From Actinomycetota bacterium (GTDB taxonomy: Bacteria > Actinomycetota > Humimicrobiia > Humimicrobiales > Humimicrobiaceae): a stretch of 12,993 nt of DNA. The notes beneath the pieces were generated by a model. The model made no database searches. It was not told the origin of the DNA and saw only the letters and a list, made by a program, of their open reading frames with translations. The stretch is taken from positions 1-12,993 of the forward strand of contig JAMCVO010000169.1 of NCBI GenBank assembly GCA_023475715.1, in the 5' to 3' direction. Positions within the stretch are counted from its first letter, which is position 1, and the number at the start of each line of letters is the position of its first letter. The translations under genes and the position numbers were made by a program. Shown here piece by piece: positions 1 to 6,943 of this stretch.

Positions 1-241
1 ATGGTTTTTGAACATGCAAGGGGCAAAACTGATTTGGTAAAAATATGATGTATCTGCCACCATAAAAATCAGTATTGATAAAAGTAAGGATTAGAAGCCC
101 AATTTCATAAAAATTTCTGTCTCCACATTCTATTATTTTCAGTTCTTCTTTTTTCTCCCTATCAGTAAGCGGTATTTTTGCTTTTTCAAATAACTGTAAA
201 GCTTTTTGTTTTATTTCTTTTTGTGCAGTTATGTTCAGCAT
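1..241 (-). CDS. D-lyxose ketol-isomerase-like cupin protein, N-terminal part (runs off window)
   Basis: Eighty codons are open from an ATG at 241 to the left edge, so the C-terminal part is missing. The visible part has a polar helical start (residues 1-35), then a segment reading FYEIGLLILTFINTDFYGGR and a following strand ending in PNQFCPLHVQKP. This resembles the entry to the cupin core of the D-lyxose isomerase family, where a strand with a CPEHRHP-like motif carries metal-binding histidines. Family members interconvert D-lyxose and D-xylulose or related aldose/ketose pairs using a divalent metal. An oddity is that the second histidine of the expected H-x-H is a glutamine here (H76-V-Q78), from recalled family consensus. 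A weak AAAAGG site lies 8 bases before the start. It follows the E1 beta gene by 66 bp and is probably the next gene of that operon. Family assignment is moderate because only the N-terminal part can be read. Confidence 0.55.
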   Translation of the reverse strand, partial: MLNITAQKEIKQKALQLFEKAKIPLTDREKKEELKIIECGDRNFYEIGLLILTFINTDFYGGRYIIFLPNQFCPLHVQKP

Positions 242-307
242 GGCAATTACCTTTTCATTAATGATTCGTATAATTTGATTAACTACAATTCTTTTTTTCT
301 TTAATCT

Positions 308-1279
308 TTATATAATTTTTTTAACGACCGAAATTATATCTTCTTCCTGGGGAAAAATATCTTTTTCTAAAACCGGTGAAAACGGTATTGGGCTCATTTT
401 TTCAGCAACTCTGTAAATTGGACTGTCAAGATAATCAAAGGCTTGTTCAACTACTCTTGCAACTATTTCAGTACCTGCACCGTTATAAATGGGGCCATTA
501 TATGCAACTATTAATTTTCCGGTTTTTTTAACTGATTCAATAATAGTTTCAATATCCAGCGGAACCAATGAAATCGGATCAATTACCTCAATATCAATAC
601 CTTCTTTTTCCATTCTTGTTGCTGCACTTAGACTCTTTTTTACCATTTCCGATATTGCAACTACTGTTATGTCTTTGCCATTTCTTTTTATATCAGCTTT
701 TCCTAAAGGTAAATAGTATTCCTGCTCAGGAACTTCACCCTTTATGTTGTAAAGCATTATATGTTCAAAAACCATGACAGGGTTATTATCTTTAATTGCA
801 GATTTTAATATTCCTTTTGCATCATATGGTGTAGACGGGCATACTATTTTTAGTCCGGGAACATTTGTAAACATACCTATTAAGCTCTGTGAATGATGAG
901 CTGCTTGAGAATTGCCGCCACCCATCGCAGTTCTTATAACAACAGGTAATTCTACCTGTCCGCCTGTCATATACCTTAATTTGGCTATCTGGTTAACTAT
1001 TTGATCTCCGGCAAGAAGTAAAAAATCATTGAACATTATCTCTGCGACAGGACGCATTCCTACCATAGCCGATCCTGCTGCAAGACCTGCAATTATTGCC
1101 TCAGAAATTGGAGTATTTCTGATTCTGCCTTCTATAAACTTTTTGGAAAGCCCGGCAGTAATTGCAAAACTGCCACCCCAGTCAGTGATGTCTTCACCAA
1201 AGACTATTACTCTGGCATCTTTGGTCATCTCTTCTTTTAAGGCTTCCTTTATTGCTTCCCGGTACGTTATCTCTCTCAT
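308..1279 (-). CDS. acoB: TPP-dependent dehydrogenase E1 beta subunit (acetoin/pyruvate dehydrogenase type)
   Basis: 323 residues, full length for the family. This is the beta chain of a two-subunit E1 that, with the alpha chain encoded just upstream, decarboxylates a 2-oxo acid or cleaves acetoin on thiamine diphosphate and passes the acyl group to a lipoyl carrier. Visible features are the GED near residues 28-30, the TPP-activating glutamate in NTPISEA (E60), the RPVAEIMF strand (about 76-83), AHHSQS with two histidines at 128-129, and a C-terminal transketolase-type domain from about residue 200. The start follows the alpha stop by 29 bp, without a convincing Shine-Dalgarno. No E2 lipoyl acyltransferase or E3 lies in this window, so they are either beyond the left edge, elsewhere, or not used. 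The acetoin subgroup is favoured by the alpha partner; pyruvate or another 2-oxo acid is the main alternative. Confidence 0.85.
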   Translation of the reverse strand: MREITYREAIKEALKEEMTKDARVIVFGEDITDWGGSFAITAGLSKKFIEGRIRNTPISEAIIAGLAAGSAMVGMRPVAEIMFNDFLLLAGDQIVNQIAKLRYMTGGQVELPVVIRTAMGGGNSQAAHHSQSLIGMFTNVPGLKIVCPSTPYDAKGILKSAIKDNNPVMVFEHIMLYNIKGEVPEQEYYLPLGKADIKRNGKDITVVAISEMVKKSLSAATRMEKEGIDIEVIDPISLVPLDIETIIESVKKTGKLIVAYNGPIYNGAGTEIVARVVEQAFDYLDSPIYRVAEKMSPIPFSPVLEKDIFPQEEDIISVVKKII

Positions 1280-1308
1280 TTTTGTATTTAATAGAAAGTA
1301 AAATTATA

Positions 1309-2262
1309 TTAACTAAATATATAATCCATTGATTCTTCTTTTAAAGGTTCAGGGCTTTTCCTTGCAAAATCTATAGCCTGTTCTATCTCAACTGATACAT
1401 TTTTTTTAATTTTATCAATATCTTCCTTTTTAAAAATTTCTTCTTTAAGCATTTTAGTTTCTAATGTTATTATTGGGTCTTTTTCCGCCCAGGCACATAC
1501 CTCTTCACTTGTTCTGTATGCTTCAACGTCACCATCTGCATGACCGCAAAGCCTGTAGGTTTTTGCTTCTACCAGCACAGGCCCTTTACCATTTCTTACA
1601 TCATCCACTACCTTATGCATTTTTTCATAAACTTCCAGTACGTTCATACCATCAACAATAATTCCCGGTATACCATATGATTTTGCCCTTTCGGCAATGT
1701 TTTCAATATTCATATGTTTGTTCATTGGATTTGACATGGCATATAGATTATTTTCACAAAGGTAAATTATTGGAAGATTCCATATTGAAGCAAGATTAAG
1801 TGATTCGTGAAAAGCTCCCTCGTCTGAAGCACCATCACCAAAGAATGAAACGACTATTCTATCTTCTTTAAGAGTATCGCATCCAAAAGCTGCTCCGGTT
1901 GCAATTGGTATACCTCCACCAACAATACCGTTTGCGCTCAATACACCAATGGACATATCCGCTATATGCATTGATCCGCCCCTGCCTTTGCAGCAACCTG
2001 TTTTTTTTGCATATAATTCAGCAGCTATTTTTTTTAAATCTCCGCCTTTGGCAATAAAATGACCATGCCCCCTGTGAGTGGAAGTTATATAATCTTTCTC
2101 TGTTAAATTTATGCACACACCCGTTGCGACAGCTTCTTCGCCAATATATGTATGCAGCCACCCGGGTAGTTCACCCTTTCTGAAAATTTCAATAATTTTC
2201 TCTTCAAAGAATCTTATTTTAAGCATTGTGCAATATAGTTTTATTAAGAGGTTTTTATCCAT
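1309..2262 (-). CDS. acoA: TPP-dependent dehydrogenase E1 alpha subunit (acetoin/pyruvate dehydrogenase type)
   Basis: 317 residues, normal length for E1 alpha. The TPP/magnesium motif is complete: GDG at 142-144 followed by the paired asparagines N171-N172. Other family marks are HRGHGH (63-68), the KGRGGSMHI stretch (92-100), ANGIVGGGIPIATGAA (110-125), and a C-terminal loop with CGHADGD around 239-245, the counterpart of the RGH loop of pyruvate E1 alpha. The motif set is closer to acetoin dehydrogenase alpha than to mitochondrial-type pyruvate E1, but substrate is inference. The gene pairs with the E1 beta gene directly downstream. It starts 19 bp after the AllA-like gene. A short inverted repeat (GAAAG/CTTTC, 2264-2278) abuts the start codon and might mask a weak ribosome binding site. 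Confidence 0.87.
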   Translation of the reverse strand: MDKNLLIKLYCTMLKIRFFEEKIIEIFRKGELPGWLHTYIGEEAVATGVCINLTEKDYITSTHRGHGHFIAKGGDLKKIAAELYAKKTGCCKGRGGSMHIADMSIGVLSANGIVGGGIPIATGAAFGCDTLKEDRIVVSFFGDGASDEGAFHESLNLASIWNLPIIYLCENNLYAMSNPMNKHMNIENIAERAKSYGIPGIIVDGMNVLEVYEKMHKVVDDVRNGKGPVLVEAKTYRLCGHADGDVEAYRTSEEVCAWAEKDPIITLETKMLKEEIFKKEDIDKIKKNVSVEIEQAIDFARKSPEPLKEESMDYIFS

Positions 2263-2281
2263 TGAAAGATTTTCTTTCGTT

Positions 2282-2809
2282 TTATTTAGTTAAATAAAAA
2301 TTTAATTTGAGTTCAATATTATACTTTTCCGTTAAATCCAATACTTGAATATCATTAATATGTGTATTTTTTTCAAAAATAACAGCAAAAAGTGCTCTTT
2401 GAGAAATTGGGAAAGGAAGCCAGTGCCAAACTCCTTTTTTAATATTGATTCCCTTGGTACCATCTAATATGAATGCTCTTATACTGCTTAGATCTATATT
2501 GTAATCATTTCCAGAACTTTTTTTTGACAGACCAAAAACTTCTATAGATTGGCCTTCCAGGGGTATAAGAGCTTCACTGCAATTCGTATGTTTTTCAAAA
2601 CTGTTACAGATAAATGGACGAGTAGTTTTTATATCCAATAAAGATATACGTGCAATATCATTTGTTACAGTTATATCACTGACATTGGGCCAATAATTAA
2701 AGTTTGCATTTTCCAAATCTGGTTTATTATCTCGCGAACCTATTACATCGCCAAAAATTGAAAAAACTTCTTGATTTAAAAACTGTACCTTTATTTCTAT
2801 TGTCTTCAA
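2282..2809 (-). CDS. AllA-like ureidoglycolate lyase family cupin protein
   Basis: 175 residues, about the size of ureidoglycolate lyase (AllA), which releases urea from ureidoglycolate to give glyoxylate. Supporting features are the N-terminal FxxFGDVIG (residues 16-24), EKHTNCSEALIPLEG (72-86; H74 and the SEALIPL strand), and KKGVWHWLPFPI (124-135; H129) in a cupin beta-barrel order. The start is a TTG at 2809, 3 bp after the GntR stop and in the same frame (TAA-ATT-TTG), so translation is likely coupled. No nearby in-frame ATG offers a better start. No allantoin or purine genes are present. In this sugar and 2-oxo-acid context the protein may act on a different hydroxy- or keto-acid. The fold and family are fairly secure; the reaction is not. 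Confidence 0.75.
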   Translation of the reverse strand: MKTIEIKVQFLNQEVFSIFGDVIGSRDNKPDLENANFNYWPNVSDITVTNDIARISLLDIKTTRPFICNSFEKHTNCSEALIPLEGQSIEVFGLSKKSSGNDYNIDLSSIRAFILDGTKGINIKKGVWHWLPFPISQRALFAVIFEKNTHINDIQVLDLTEKYNIELKLNFYLTK

Positions 2810-2812
2810 AAT

Positions 2813-3520
2813 TTAATCCAAATCTTTAATAATACGAATTCTGGAATTATCTAAATGTTTTTTTATTGTTAAATCTATCATCTTTTCATCTTTGGATTTT
2901 ATTGCTTTAAGAATTTCTTGGTGTTCTTTTTTGCCTCTTTCAGTAATATGTTTACTGTTGCTGCTTTTTAGCTGAAATGATTCCAGCAACAGCTCACTAA
3001 GAAATTTGTACATGTTGGTTAAAGTTTTATTATTTGCGCTTTTAATAAGTAAATGGTGAAACTTAAAATCATATATTCTATATAAATCTGTATTGTTTTC
3101 TTCTATAAATTTTGACATATCATTTATTAATTTTTCTAATTCCAGAATATCCTGCTCTTTTATATGCTTGATAATATATTTTATAGCTCCAATTTCTATT
3201 ACCTCTCTTGCATCACAGAAATCCATAATATCTTTCTTACTTTTAAATGATAAAGCGATATTTATTTGAGTAGGGTTTAACAAAGATTCCATTGATATAT
3301 TATTAATATAGACACCTTTACCGGGCCTTACATTAACAATACCAGCAAGACTTAGCGATTGAATTGCTTCGCGAACACAACCAATTCCAACATTTAATTT
3401 TTTGGTTAAAACTCTTTGAGAATCTAATTTATCTCCAGGTTTTAGATTACCTTGCTCTATCTGATAAATTATTTCATCTATAACAGCTTTAACTAAAGAT
3501 TTTCCTTTTACTGGTTTCAT
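2813..3520 (-). CDS. GntR-family transcriptional regulator, FadR/FCD subfamily
   Basis: 235 residues, typical for FadR-type GntR regulators. Residues 7-75 form the winged helix-turn-helix: SLVKAVIDEIIYQIEQGNL, then KPGDKLDSQR, the recognition region GIGCVREAIQSLSLAGIV (45-62) and the wing RPGKGVYI. Residues about 96-225 form the helical FCD effector domain. D151, H155, H200 and H222 match the Asp/His pattern that binds a metal and a carboxylate ligand in this family, so the effector is probably a sugar acid or other organic acid. The gene is the first of the downstream operon, behind a strong promoter and a palindromic site at its predicted start point, which suggests autoregulation. No clear Shine-Dalgarno precedes the ATG. 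Whether it also controls the catabolic operon across the insertion sequence is inference. Confidence 0.92.
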   Translation of the reverse strand: MKPVKGKSLVKAVIDEIIYQIEQGNLKPGDKLDSQRVLTKKLNVGIGCVREAIQSLSLAGIVNVRPGKGVYINNISMESLLNPTQINIALSFKSKKDIMDFCDAREVIEIGAIKYIIKHIKEQDILELEKLINDMSKFIEENNTDLYRIYDFKFHHLLIKSANNKTLTNMYKFLSELLLESFQLKSSNSKHITERGKKEHQEILKAIKSKDEKMIDLTIKKHLDNSRIRIIKDLD

Positions 3521-3584
3521 AATTTCTATTTTAATTTATAATATTAAAAAATACTAATACTATAAATACACTATTCTAAATATA

Positions 3585-3603
3585 CTACTGTTCGTAACAG
3601 TAG
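3585..3603 (-). promoter_or_regulatory. Perfect 8-3-8 palindrome, candidate GntR/FCD operator
   Basis: On the minus strand this reads CTACTGTT-ACG-AACAGTAG, an exact inverted repeat with 8-base arms and a 3-base centre. It begins 2 bp downstream of the -10 hexamer and so spans the predicted transcription start, about 65 bp before the regulator's ATG. Placement and symmetry fit a site where a dimeric GntR protein blocks initiation of its own operon. The core differs somewhat from the FadR-type TNGTNNNACNA pattern, so the binding protein is inferred from position. Confidence 0.7.
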
Positions 3604-3605
3604 AT

Positions 3606-3634
3606 ATAATAATATTTCTTCTTTCCTTTGTCAA
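3606..3634 (-). promoter_or_regulatory. Sigma-70-type promoter of the regulator operon
   Basis: Reading on the minus strand, a consensus -35 TTGACA (3634-3629) is separated by exactly 17 bases from TATTAT (3611-3606), one mismatch from TATAAT. Initiation is expected near 3599, inside the palindrome, leaving an AT-rich leader of roughly 80 bases. The -35 box starts only about 16 bp from the inverted repeat end of the insertion sequence, so the promoter itself is intact. It would transcribe the GntR, AllA-like, E1 alpha, E1 beta and lyxose-isomerase-like genes. Confidence 0.75.
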
Positions 3635-3650
3635 TATACTTCCGGATAAT

Positions 3651-3669
3651 TGTTGAAATTTCACCATAA
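3651..3669. repeat. Insertion sequence terminal inverted repeat, left
   Basis: TGTTGAAATTTCACCATAA. It pairs with the reverse complement of 5054-5072 with one mismatch (third base T versus C); 16 contiguous bases (TGAAATTTCACCATAA) are identical. Similarity stops just outside, which marks the probable outer edge of the element. Confidence 0.85.
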
Positions 3670-3836
3670 AAGTCTGAGACCCTGCTACCTACAGGCAAGA
3701 TTATCCCGTAAATTAAAAATGATTGAATTTTTAAGACAGTATCAAGGGTAAAAATTTAAAGTATAGTCAAAATTGTTTAAAAAGTAAGTTTAAGATAGCT
3801 TCCGGGAGATATCAAATTTCCAGGACTAGGCCTTTT

Positions 3837-4538
3837 TTAATCTTTAAGTCCCAGCCTTTTTTTAGCTTCATCGGGATCTATTCTAAAAAATATTTTAGGT
3901 GGAGCTCTTACAATAAGTGCATATTCCTCCACATCATATATTGCAAAATAGCTGCCTGAAAATACAATAAGTTTATGAATGCTACTCATATCCTCATCTC
4001 TTATTCTTCTTATACCTCTGTTGGTAAGTTTTTTTCCAAGTTCTGTTTGAAAGCAGGCATTAAGTGAATACATAATAATAGTAAGTATAGTGTGTGATAT
4101 GACTGCAGCTTTTTTCTTCATTGGAATACTTGCAAGATTCCATCCCTGCTTAAGTTCTCTAAAGAGACTGTTTTCAATAAGGGATCTTAGGCAGTAGTTA
4201 TCCACTATTTGAAGTGGACTGTTAACACTAAGGCTTGTGGCAAATATTTTTTCATGGCCTGGACCATATTTTATTCTGTCCCAGCATATTACCATTACAC
4301 AGTTTATTGGGTTTGGACTAAAACTTTTTTTGTATCATGGCATTATTCTTTTGTATCCGCAGCTTTTTATATCAGTTATTTTAAAAAATCTTATGCTGTA
4401 AAGAAAGTAAAAGAATCTATCTAAGAATCCCCAGCCGGTTCCTGTAATTGTATCGATGTTTCCTTCTCTTACTGCCTTTGCAACTTTTTTGTCATTTCTT
4501 TCATGCAGTTTCCAGAATATATTATTATCCTGGCTCAT
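3837..4538 (-). pseudogene. DDE transposase remnant (internal deletion plus in-frame TGA)
   Basis: Two open stretches lie in the same frame. Codons 1-67 from the ATG at 4538 end at a TGA (4335-4337); reading then continues for 13 codons and the 152 codons from 4295, to the stop at 3837. The C-terminal part carries the final catalytic glutamate in the motif Y-CL-R-SLI-E followed by FRELK (Y34, R37, E41, K49 counted from 4295), which resembles the YREK signature of IS4-type transposases. The N-terminal part (KLHERNDKKVAKAVREG, then GFLDRFFYFLY) looks like the start of the same protein. The total of about 230 codons is much shorter than the 400 or more of related enzymes, and no segment with the two catalytic aspartates is visible. 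A central deletion near the TGA is the simplest explanation. The start overlaps the upstream gene's stop as ATGA. Confidence 0.8.
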
Positions 4539-4927
4539 GACATCTCTATATTATCAAGACTTAATGTATTTTGCCTTTCAATCTCGTCAAGAAGTGCAAG
4601 TATTTTACCATTTATCTTTGAGATATCCGCTCGCATTTTTCTCCATTTTTTGTAGTTATTGTTTAGCTTTAATGCTCTCTCCCATATATGCTTTCTTAAA
4701 AATATCATTTTGGTTTTTTTATCTTCTTTGAAGGTCAGGTAGTAAAAGGGACCGTGAAGGTCTCCCCTGGTACATTTACACCCGCCTTTACCGCATGCTT
4801 TGTATTTTTTTACAATCGAGCCATAAAGCATTTTTTTCCTGGAAAGATCTTTTAGCATTTCCATTTCTGCTTTAAATCTCTCCAGGCCTAAATCTCTTAT
4901 TGTCTTTCTTGTTTTTGATATATCCAT
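4535..4927 (-). CDS. DUF6788-type insertion-sequence accessory protein
   Basis: 130 residues. The N-terminal 35 residues are charged and helical. The centre has a cysteine cluster, KACGKGGCKCTRGDLHGP (C45, C50, C52, H58), followed by the aromatic strand FYYL, and the C-terminal half is a lysine-rich predicted helix (ALKLNNNYKKWRKMRADISKING) likely to form a coiled coil. This matches the small DUF6788 proteins found next to transposases, whose role is unknown; the cysteines may bind a metal and the basic helix DNA. Its stop overlaps the transposase ATG by four bases (ATGA), implying translational coupling. The reading frame is intact although the transposase is broken. No good Shine-Dalgarno precedes the ATG. 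Confidence 0.75.
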   Translation of the reverse strand: MDISKTRKTIRDLGLERFKAEMEMLKDLSRKKMLYGSIVKKYKACGKGGCKCTRGDLHGPFYYLTFKEDKKTKMIFLRKHIWERALKLNNNYKKWRKMRADISKINGKILALLDEIERQNTLSLDNIEMS

Positions 4928-5053
4928 ATTATCAGGGACTTATATATTTATATTACAGACCTGATTTTATGCAAAAATATATATAAAGTCAATTTTTTTG
5001 TAAGTTTTTTCTCTTTAGGACAAAAATTGAGCTGTTTTTTTTGATATCATTTC

Positions 5054-5072
5054 TTATGGTGAAATTTCAGCA
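5054..5072. repeat. Insertion sequence terminal inverted repeat, right
   Basis: TTATGGTGAAATTTCAGCA, the inverted partner of 3651-3669 (18 of 19 matches). It lies 31 bp beyond the transketolase C-subunit stop codon, so the insertion did not interrupt that gene. Confidence 0.85.
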
Positions 5073-5103
5073 GGTATTAAAATACAGGTTAAATTATTTA
5101 TTC

Positions 5104-6045
5104 TTATTTTTTTGCTATGAGTTCTTTGCTTTTTTTAACAATATTTTCAACTGTAAAACCAAAATATTTTAATTGATGTTTAAAATCAGCATTAAGGCCC
5201 CATGTATCCCTTAACCCAATGTCGTCTATAATTACAGGATAATTTTTACTAACTGTTTCTGAAACTAACCCGCCAAGACCGCCGTAAATAGAATGATTTT
5301 CTATTATCAGAATTGCCCCTGTAGCTTTGGCACTTTCTATTATGATATCATTGTCTGCAGGTTTTATTGTGGGTAAATGAATTAATCTGGCTTTTATATT
5401 TTCTTTTTCTAATTCAACTAATGCATCCATTGCTATTGAAGTGGTTATTCCGGCAGAAATAAGGGTTATATCCTTGCCATAACCAAACTTGTAACCCCTT
5501 CCGATTTCAAATTTATGTATGTCATCAAAAATTGTCTTCATCGGTCCGCTGGCTTGACGAATATAAGTTGGTCCTTCATCTTTAGAAGTAGAAATAATAG
5601 CCTGCCTGAACTCATTGCAATCACCTGGATCCAAGACCTTCATATTTGGAATAGACCTGGTGATTGCAATATCACATACAGAAATATGAGTACCGCCATT
5701 ACTACCGCTGGTTATTCCGGCATAAGATCCTACTAATTTTACATTGAATTTATTATATGCAAGGCTCATTACTATCTGGTCACAGGCTCTCTGGGTTAAA
5801 AAATTTGCAAAAGTACTGGCATAAGGTATTCTACCCATCGCCGCTAAACCAGCGGCTACTCCTACAAGATTCTGTTCTGCGATTCCAAGTTGTATGTGTC
5901 TATCCGGATATTTATCTTCAAATAATTTACTGCCTGAGCATCTCATTAAATCTGCCTCAAGTGCAAATATATCCTTATTCTTATTACCCAATTCAACCAA
6001 GGTTTTACCATAAGTTTCTTGTGTTGAAACCATTTCACCTAACAT
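5104..6045 (-). CDS. Transketolase, C-terminal subunit
   Basis: 313 residues from the ATG at 6045. This start is chosen over an upstream in-frame ATG at 6111 because a strong GGAGGG site sits 6 bases before it, and the protein then begins like its family (MLGEMVSTQETYGKTLVELG). It holds the pyrimidine-binding and C-terminal domains of a transketolase split in two. The key glutamate that activates thiamine diphosphate is E57 in QLGIAEQN, followed by FANFLTQRACDQI (80-92), GGTHIS with H120, and a C-terminal domain from about 190. With the N-subunit it would transfer a two-carbon ketol unit between ketose and aldose phosphates. The gene overlaps the N-subunit stop by 7 bp, indicating coupled translation. 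DXP synthase is a distant alternative, less likely given the split and the context. Confidence 0.92.
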   Translation of the reverse strand: MLGEMVSTQETYGKTLVELGNKNKDIFALEADLMRCSGSKLFEDKYPDRHIQLGIAEQNLVGVAAGLAAMGRIPYASTFANFLTQRACDQIVMSLAYNKFNVKLVGSYAGITSGSNGGTHISVCDIAITRSIPNMKVLDPGDCNEFRQAIISTSKDEGPTYIRQASGPMKTIFDDIHKFEIGRGYKFGYGKDITLISAGITTSIAMDALVELEKENIKARLIHLPTIKPADNDIIIESAKATGAILIIENHSIYGGLGGLVSETVSKNYPVIIDDIGLRDTWGLNADFKHQLKYFGFTVENIVKKSKELIAKK

Positions 6046-6866
6046 TTTAATCCCTCCAATTCCATCAAACATTGGTTTAATTGTTCTTCTGATAAATGGC
6101 CTGCATGCCAATAAATACTATTTTCCATAAATGATATGCCTTTACCTTTAATAGTATTTGCTATTATAATTACAGGCTTAGATTTTTCTTTTTTTGCTTT
6201 GTTTATACTGGTAATTAGAGACTCAATATCATGACCATCAGCCTCAAACACCTTCCAGCCAAAAGACTTCCATTTTTCATTAAAAGGTTCCAGCGGCATG
6301 ACAAGATCAGCAGGGCCGTCTATTTGGAATTTATTATTATCTACAATGGCAATTATGTTATTAAGATGATATTTGGAAGCTGCCATTGCCGCTTCCCATA
6401 CCTGGCCGCTATTACATTCTCCATCGCCTAATATTATATAAACACGGTTTGGTTTTTTTTGCTGCTTCAGTGATATTGCCATACCTACAGCTATTGATAA
6501 TCCCTGCCCCAGTGCCCCACTGGATACATCTATTGCGTCAAGTTTTAATCTGTCTAAATGTTTAGGAAATTTGGACAGAGGAACATCCAGTTCATCCAAA
6601 GCTGAAAGTGGAAAATAACCCCTGGCTGCCAGAGTAGCATATAATGCTGGTCCGCCATGCCCTTTTGATAATATAAACCTGTCCCTTTTATCATCTTTTA
6701 ATTTTTTTGGGTCTACATTCATGGAATCAAAATAAAGAACTGTCAGTATCTCTGATAAAGACAGACAGCCCCCATAATGTCCACCGCCAGCTTTTGTAAT
6801 AGCATGAAAAGTATTAATGCGAATTTCTTTTGCTATTTTTTTTAATCTTTCTATTTTCTGATCCAT
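6039..6866 (-). CDS. Transketolase, N-terminal subunit
   Basis: 275 residues, normal length for the N-terminal half of a split transketolase; it binds the diphosphate end of TPP. Motifs in order are GGGHYGG (27-33, H30), SKGHGGPALYA (67-77, H70), SSGALGQGLS (115-124), the TPP/magnesium motif GDGE (147-150) with N177-N178, and KGKGISFMENSIYWHAG near the C-terminus. All catalytic and cofactor residues seen in the family are present. A GAGGG ribosome binding site lies 5 bases before the ATG. The gene lies 77 bp after the FGGY kinase; that AT-rich gap shows only a weak ATTATT/AATAAT hairpin. Neighbours suggest that the donor ketose phosphate comes from the kinase, possibly xylulose 5-phosphate or a non-standard ketose such as apulose 4-phosphate. 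That substrate choice is inference. Confidence 0.93.
   Translation of the reverse strand: MDQKIERLKKIAKEIRINTFHAITKAGGGHYGGCLSLSEILTVLYFDSMNVDPKKLKDDKRDRFILSKGHGGPALYATLAARGYFPLSALDELDVPLSKFPKHLDRLKLDAIDVSSGALGQGLSIAVGMAISLKQQKKPNRVYIILGDGECNSGQVWEAAMAASKYHLNNIIAIVDNNKFQIDGPADLVMPLEPFNEKWKSFGWKVFEADGHDIESLITSINKAKKEKSKPVIIIANTIKGKGISFMENSIYWHAGHLSEEQLNQCLMELEGLKC
6052..6057 (-). promoter_or_regulatory. Shine-Dalgarno that fixes the transketolase C-subunit start
   Basis: GGAGGG on the minus strand, 6 bases before the ATG at 6045 and inside the last codons of the N-subunit. No such site precedes the longer in-frame ATG at 6111, which would add 22 residues unlike the family. Confidence 0.85.
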
Positions 6867-6943
6867 ATTTTCCCTCTAATAGACATTATTTTTTAATAAA
6901 TAATTCTTTATATCATACAGCTTAGCAAACAATTTTTATCACA

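Larger units (their letters stand above)
3651..5072 (-). mobile_element. Degenerate insertion sequence with DUF6788-type protein and broken DDE transposase
   Basis: An element of about 1.4 kb, defined by terminal inverted repeats at 3651-3669 and 5054-5072 that match at 18 of 19 positions. Inside, in element order, are a 130-residue DUF6788-type protein and a transposase remnant joined to it by an ATGA stop/start overlap. The transposase has lost its central region and has an in-frame stop, so the copy cannot move by itself. No direct target duplication is obvious next to the repeats (…GGATAAT on the left, GGTATTA… on the right), which fits an old insertion or imprecisely placed ends. It sits between the transketolase C-subunit stop (31 bp away) and the regulator promoter (about 16 bp away). 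The IS family was not assigned; the YREK-like motif suggests an IS4-superfamily DDE enzyme. Confidence 0.85.

Noticed and set aside
3671..3715. CTGAGA followed by ACC-rich sequence, reminiscent of a TPP riboswitch, attractive because TPP enzymes are nearby
   Set aside because: It lies on the plus strand while all genes are on the minus strand, it is inside the insertion sequence end, and the downstream GAACCTGA/GGATAATGCC part of the THI box is missing.
4335..4337. In-frame TGA in the transposase read as a recoded selenocysteine codon
   Set aside because: The surrounding protein is a truncated transposase missing its catalytic centre; a simple nonsense mutation or deletion junction explains the stop, and no selenocysteine insertion hairpin is evident.
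3644..5079. Target site duplication flanking the insertion sequence (GGATAAT versus GGTATTA)
   Set aside because: The flanking bases do not match as a direct repeat of a plausible length; similarity is what AT-rich DNA gives by chance.
5074..5085. GTATTAAAATAC palindrome just after the transketolase operon as a terminator
   Set aside because: The stem is five AT-rich pairs with a two-base loop and no following U run, so it is too weak for an intrinsic terminator.
6046..6111. Longer transketolase C-subunit start at 6111
   Set aside because: The extra 22 residues do not look like the family and lack a ribosome binding site, whereas GGAGGG sits correctly before the ATG at 6045.
6879..6899. ATTATT/AATAAT inverted repeat between kinase and transketolase genes
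   Set aside because: Only AT pairs and a loop of similar composition; expected by chance in this sequence and not a credible terminator or operator.
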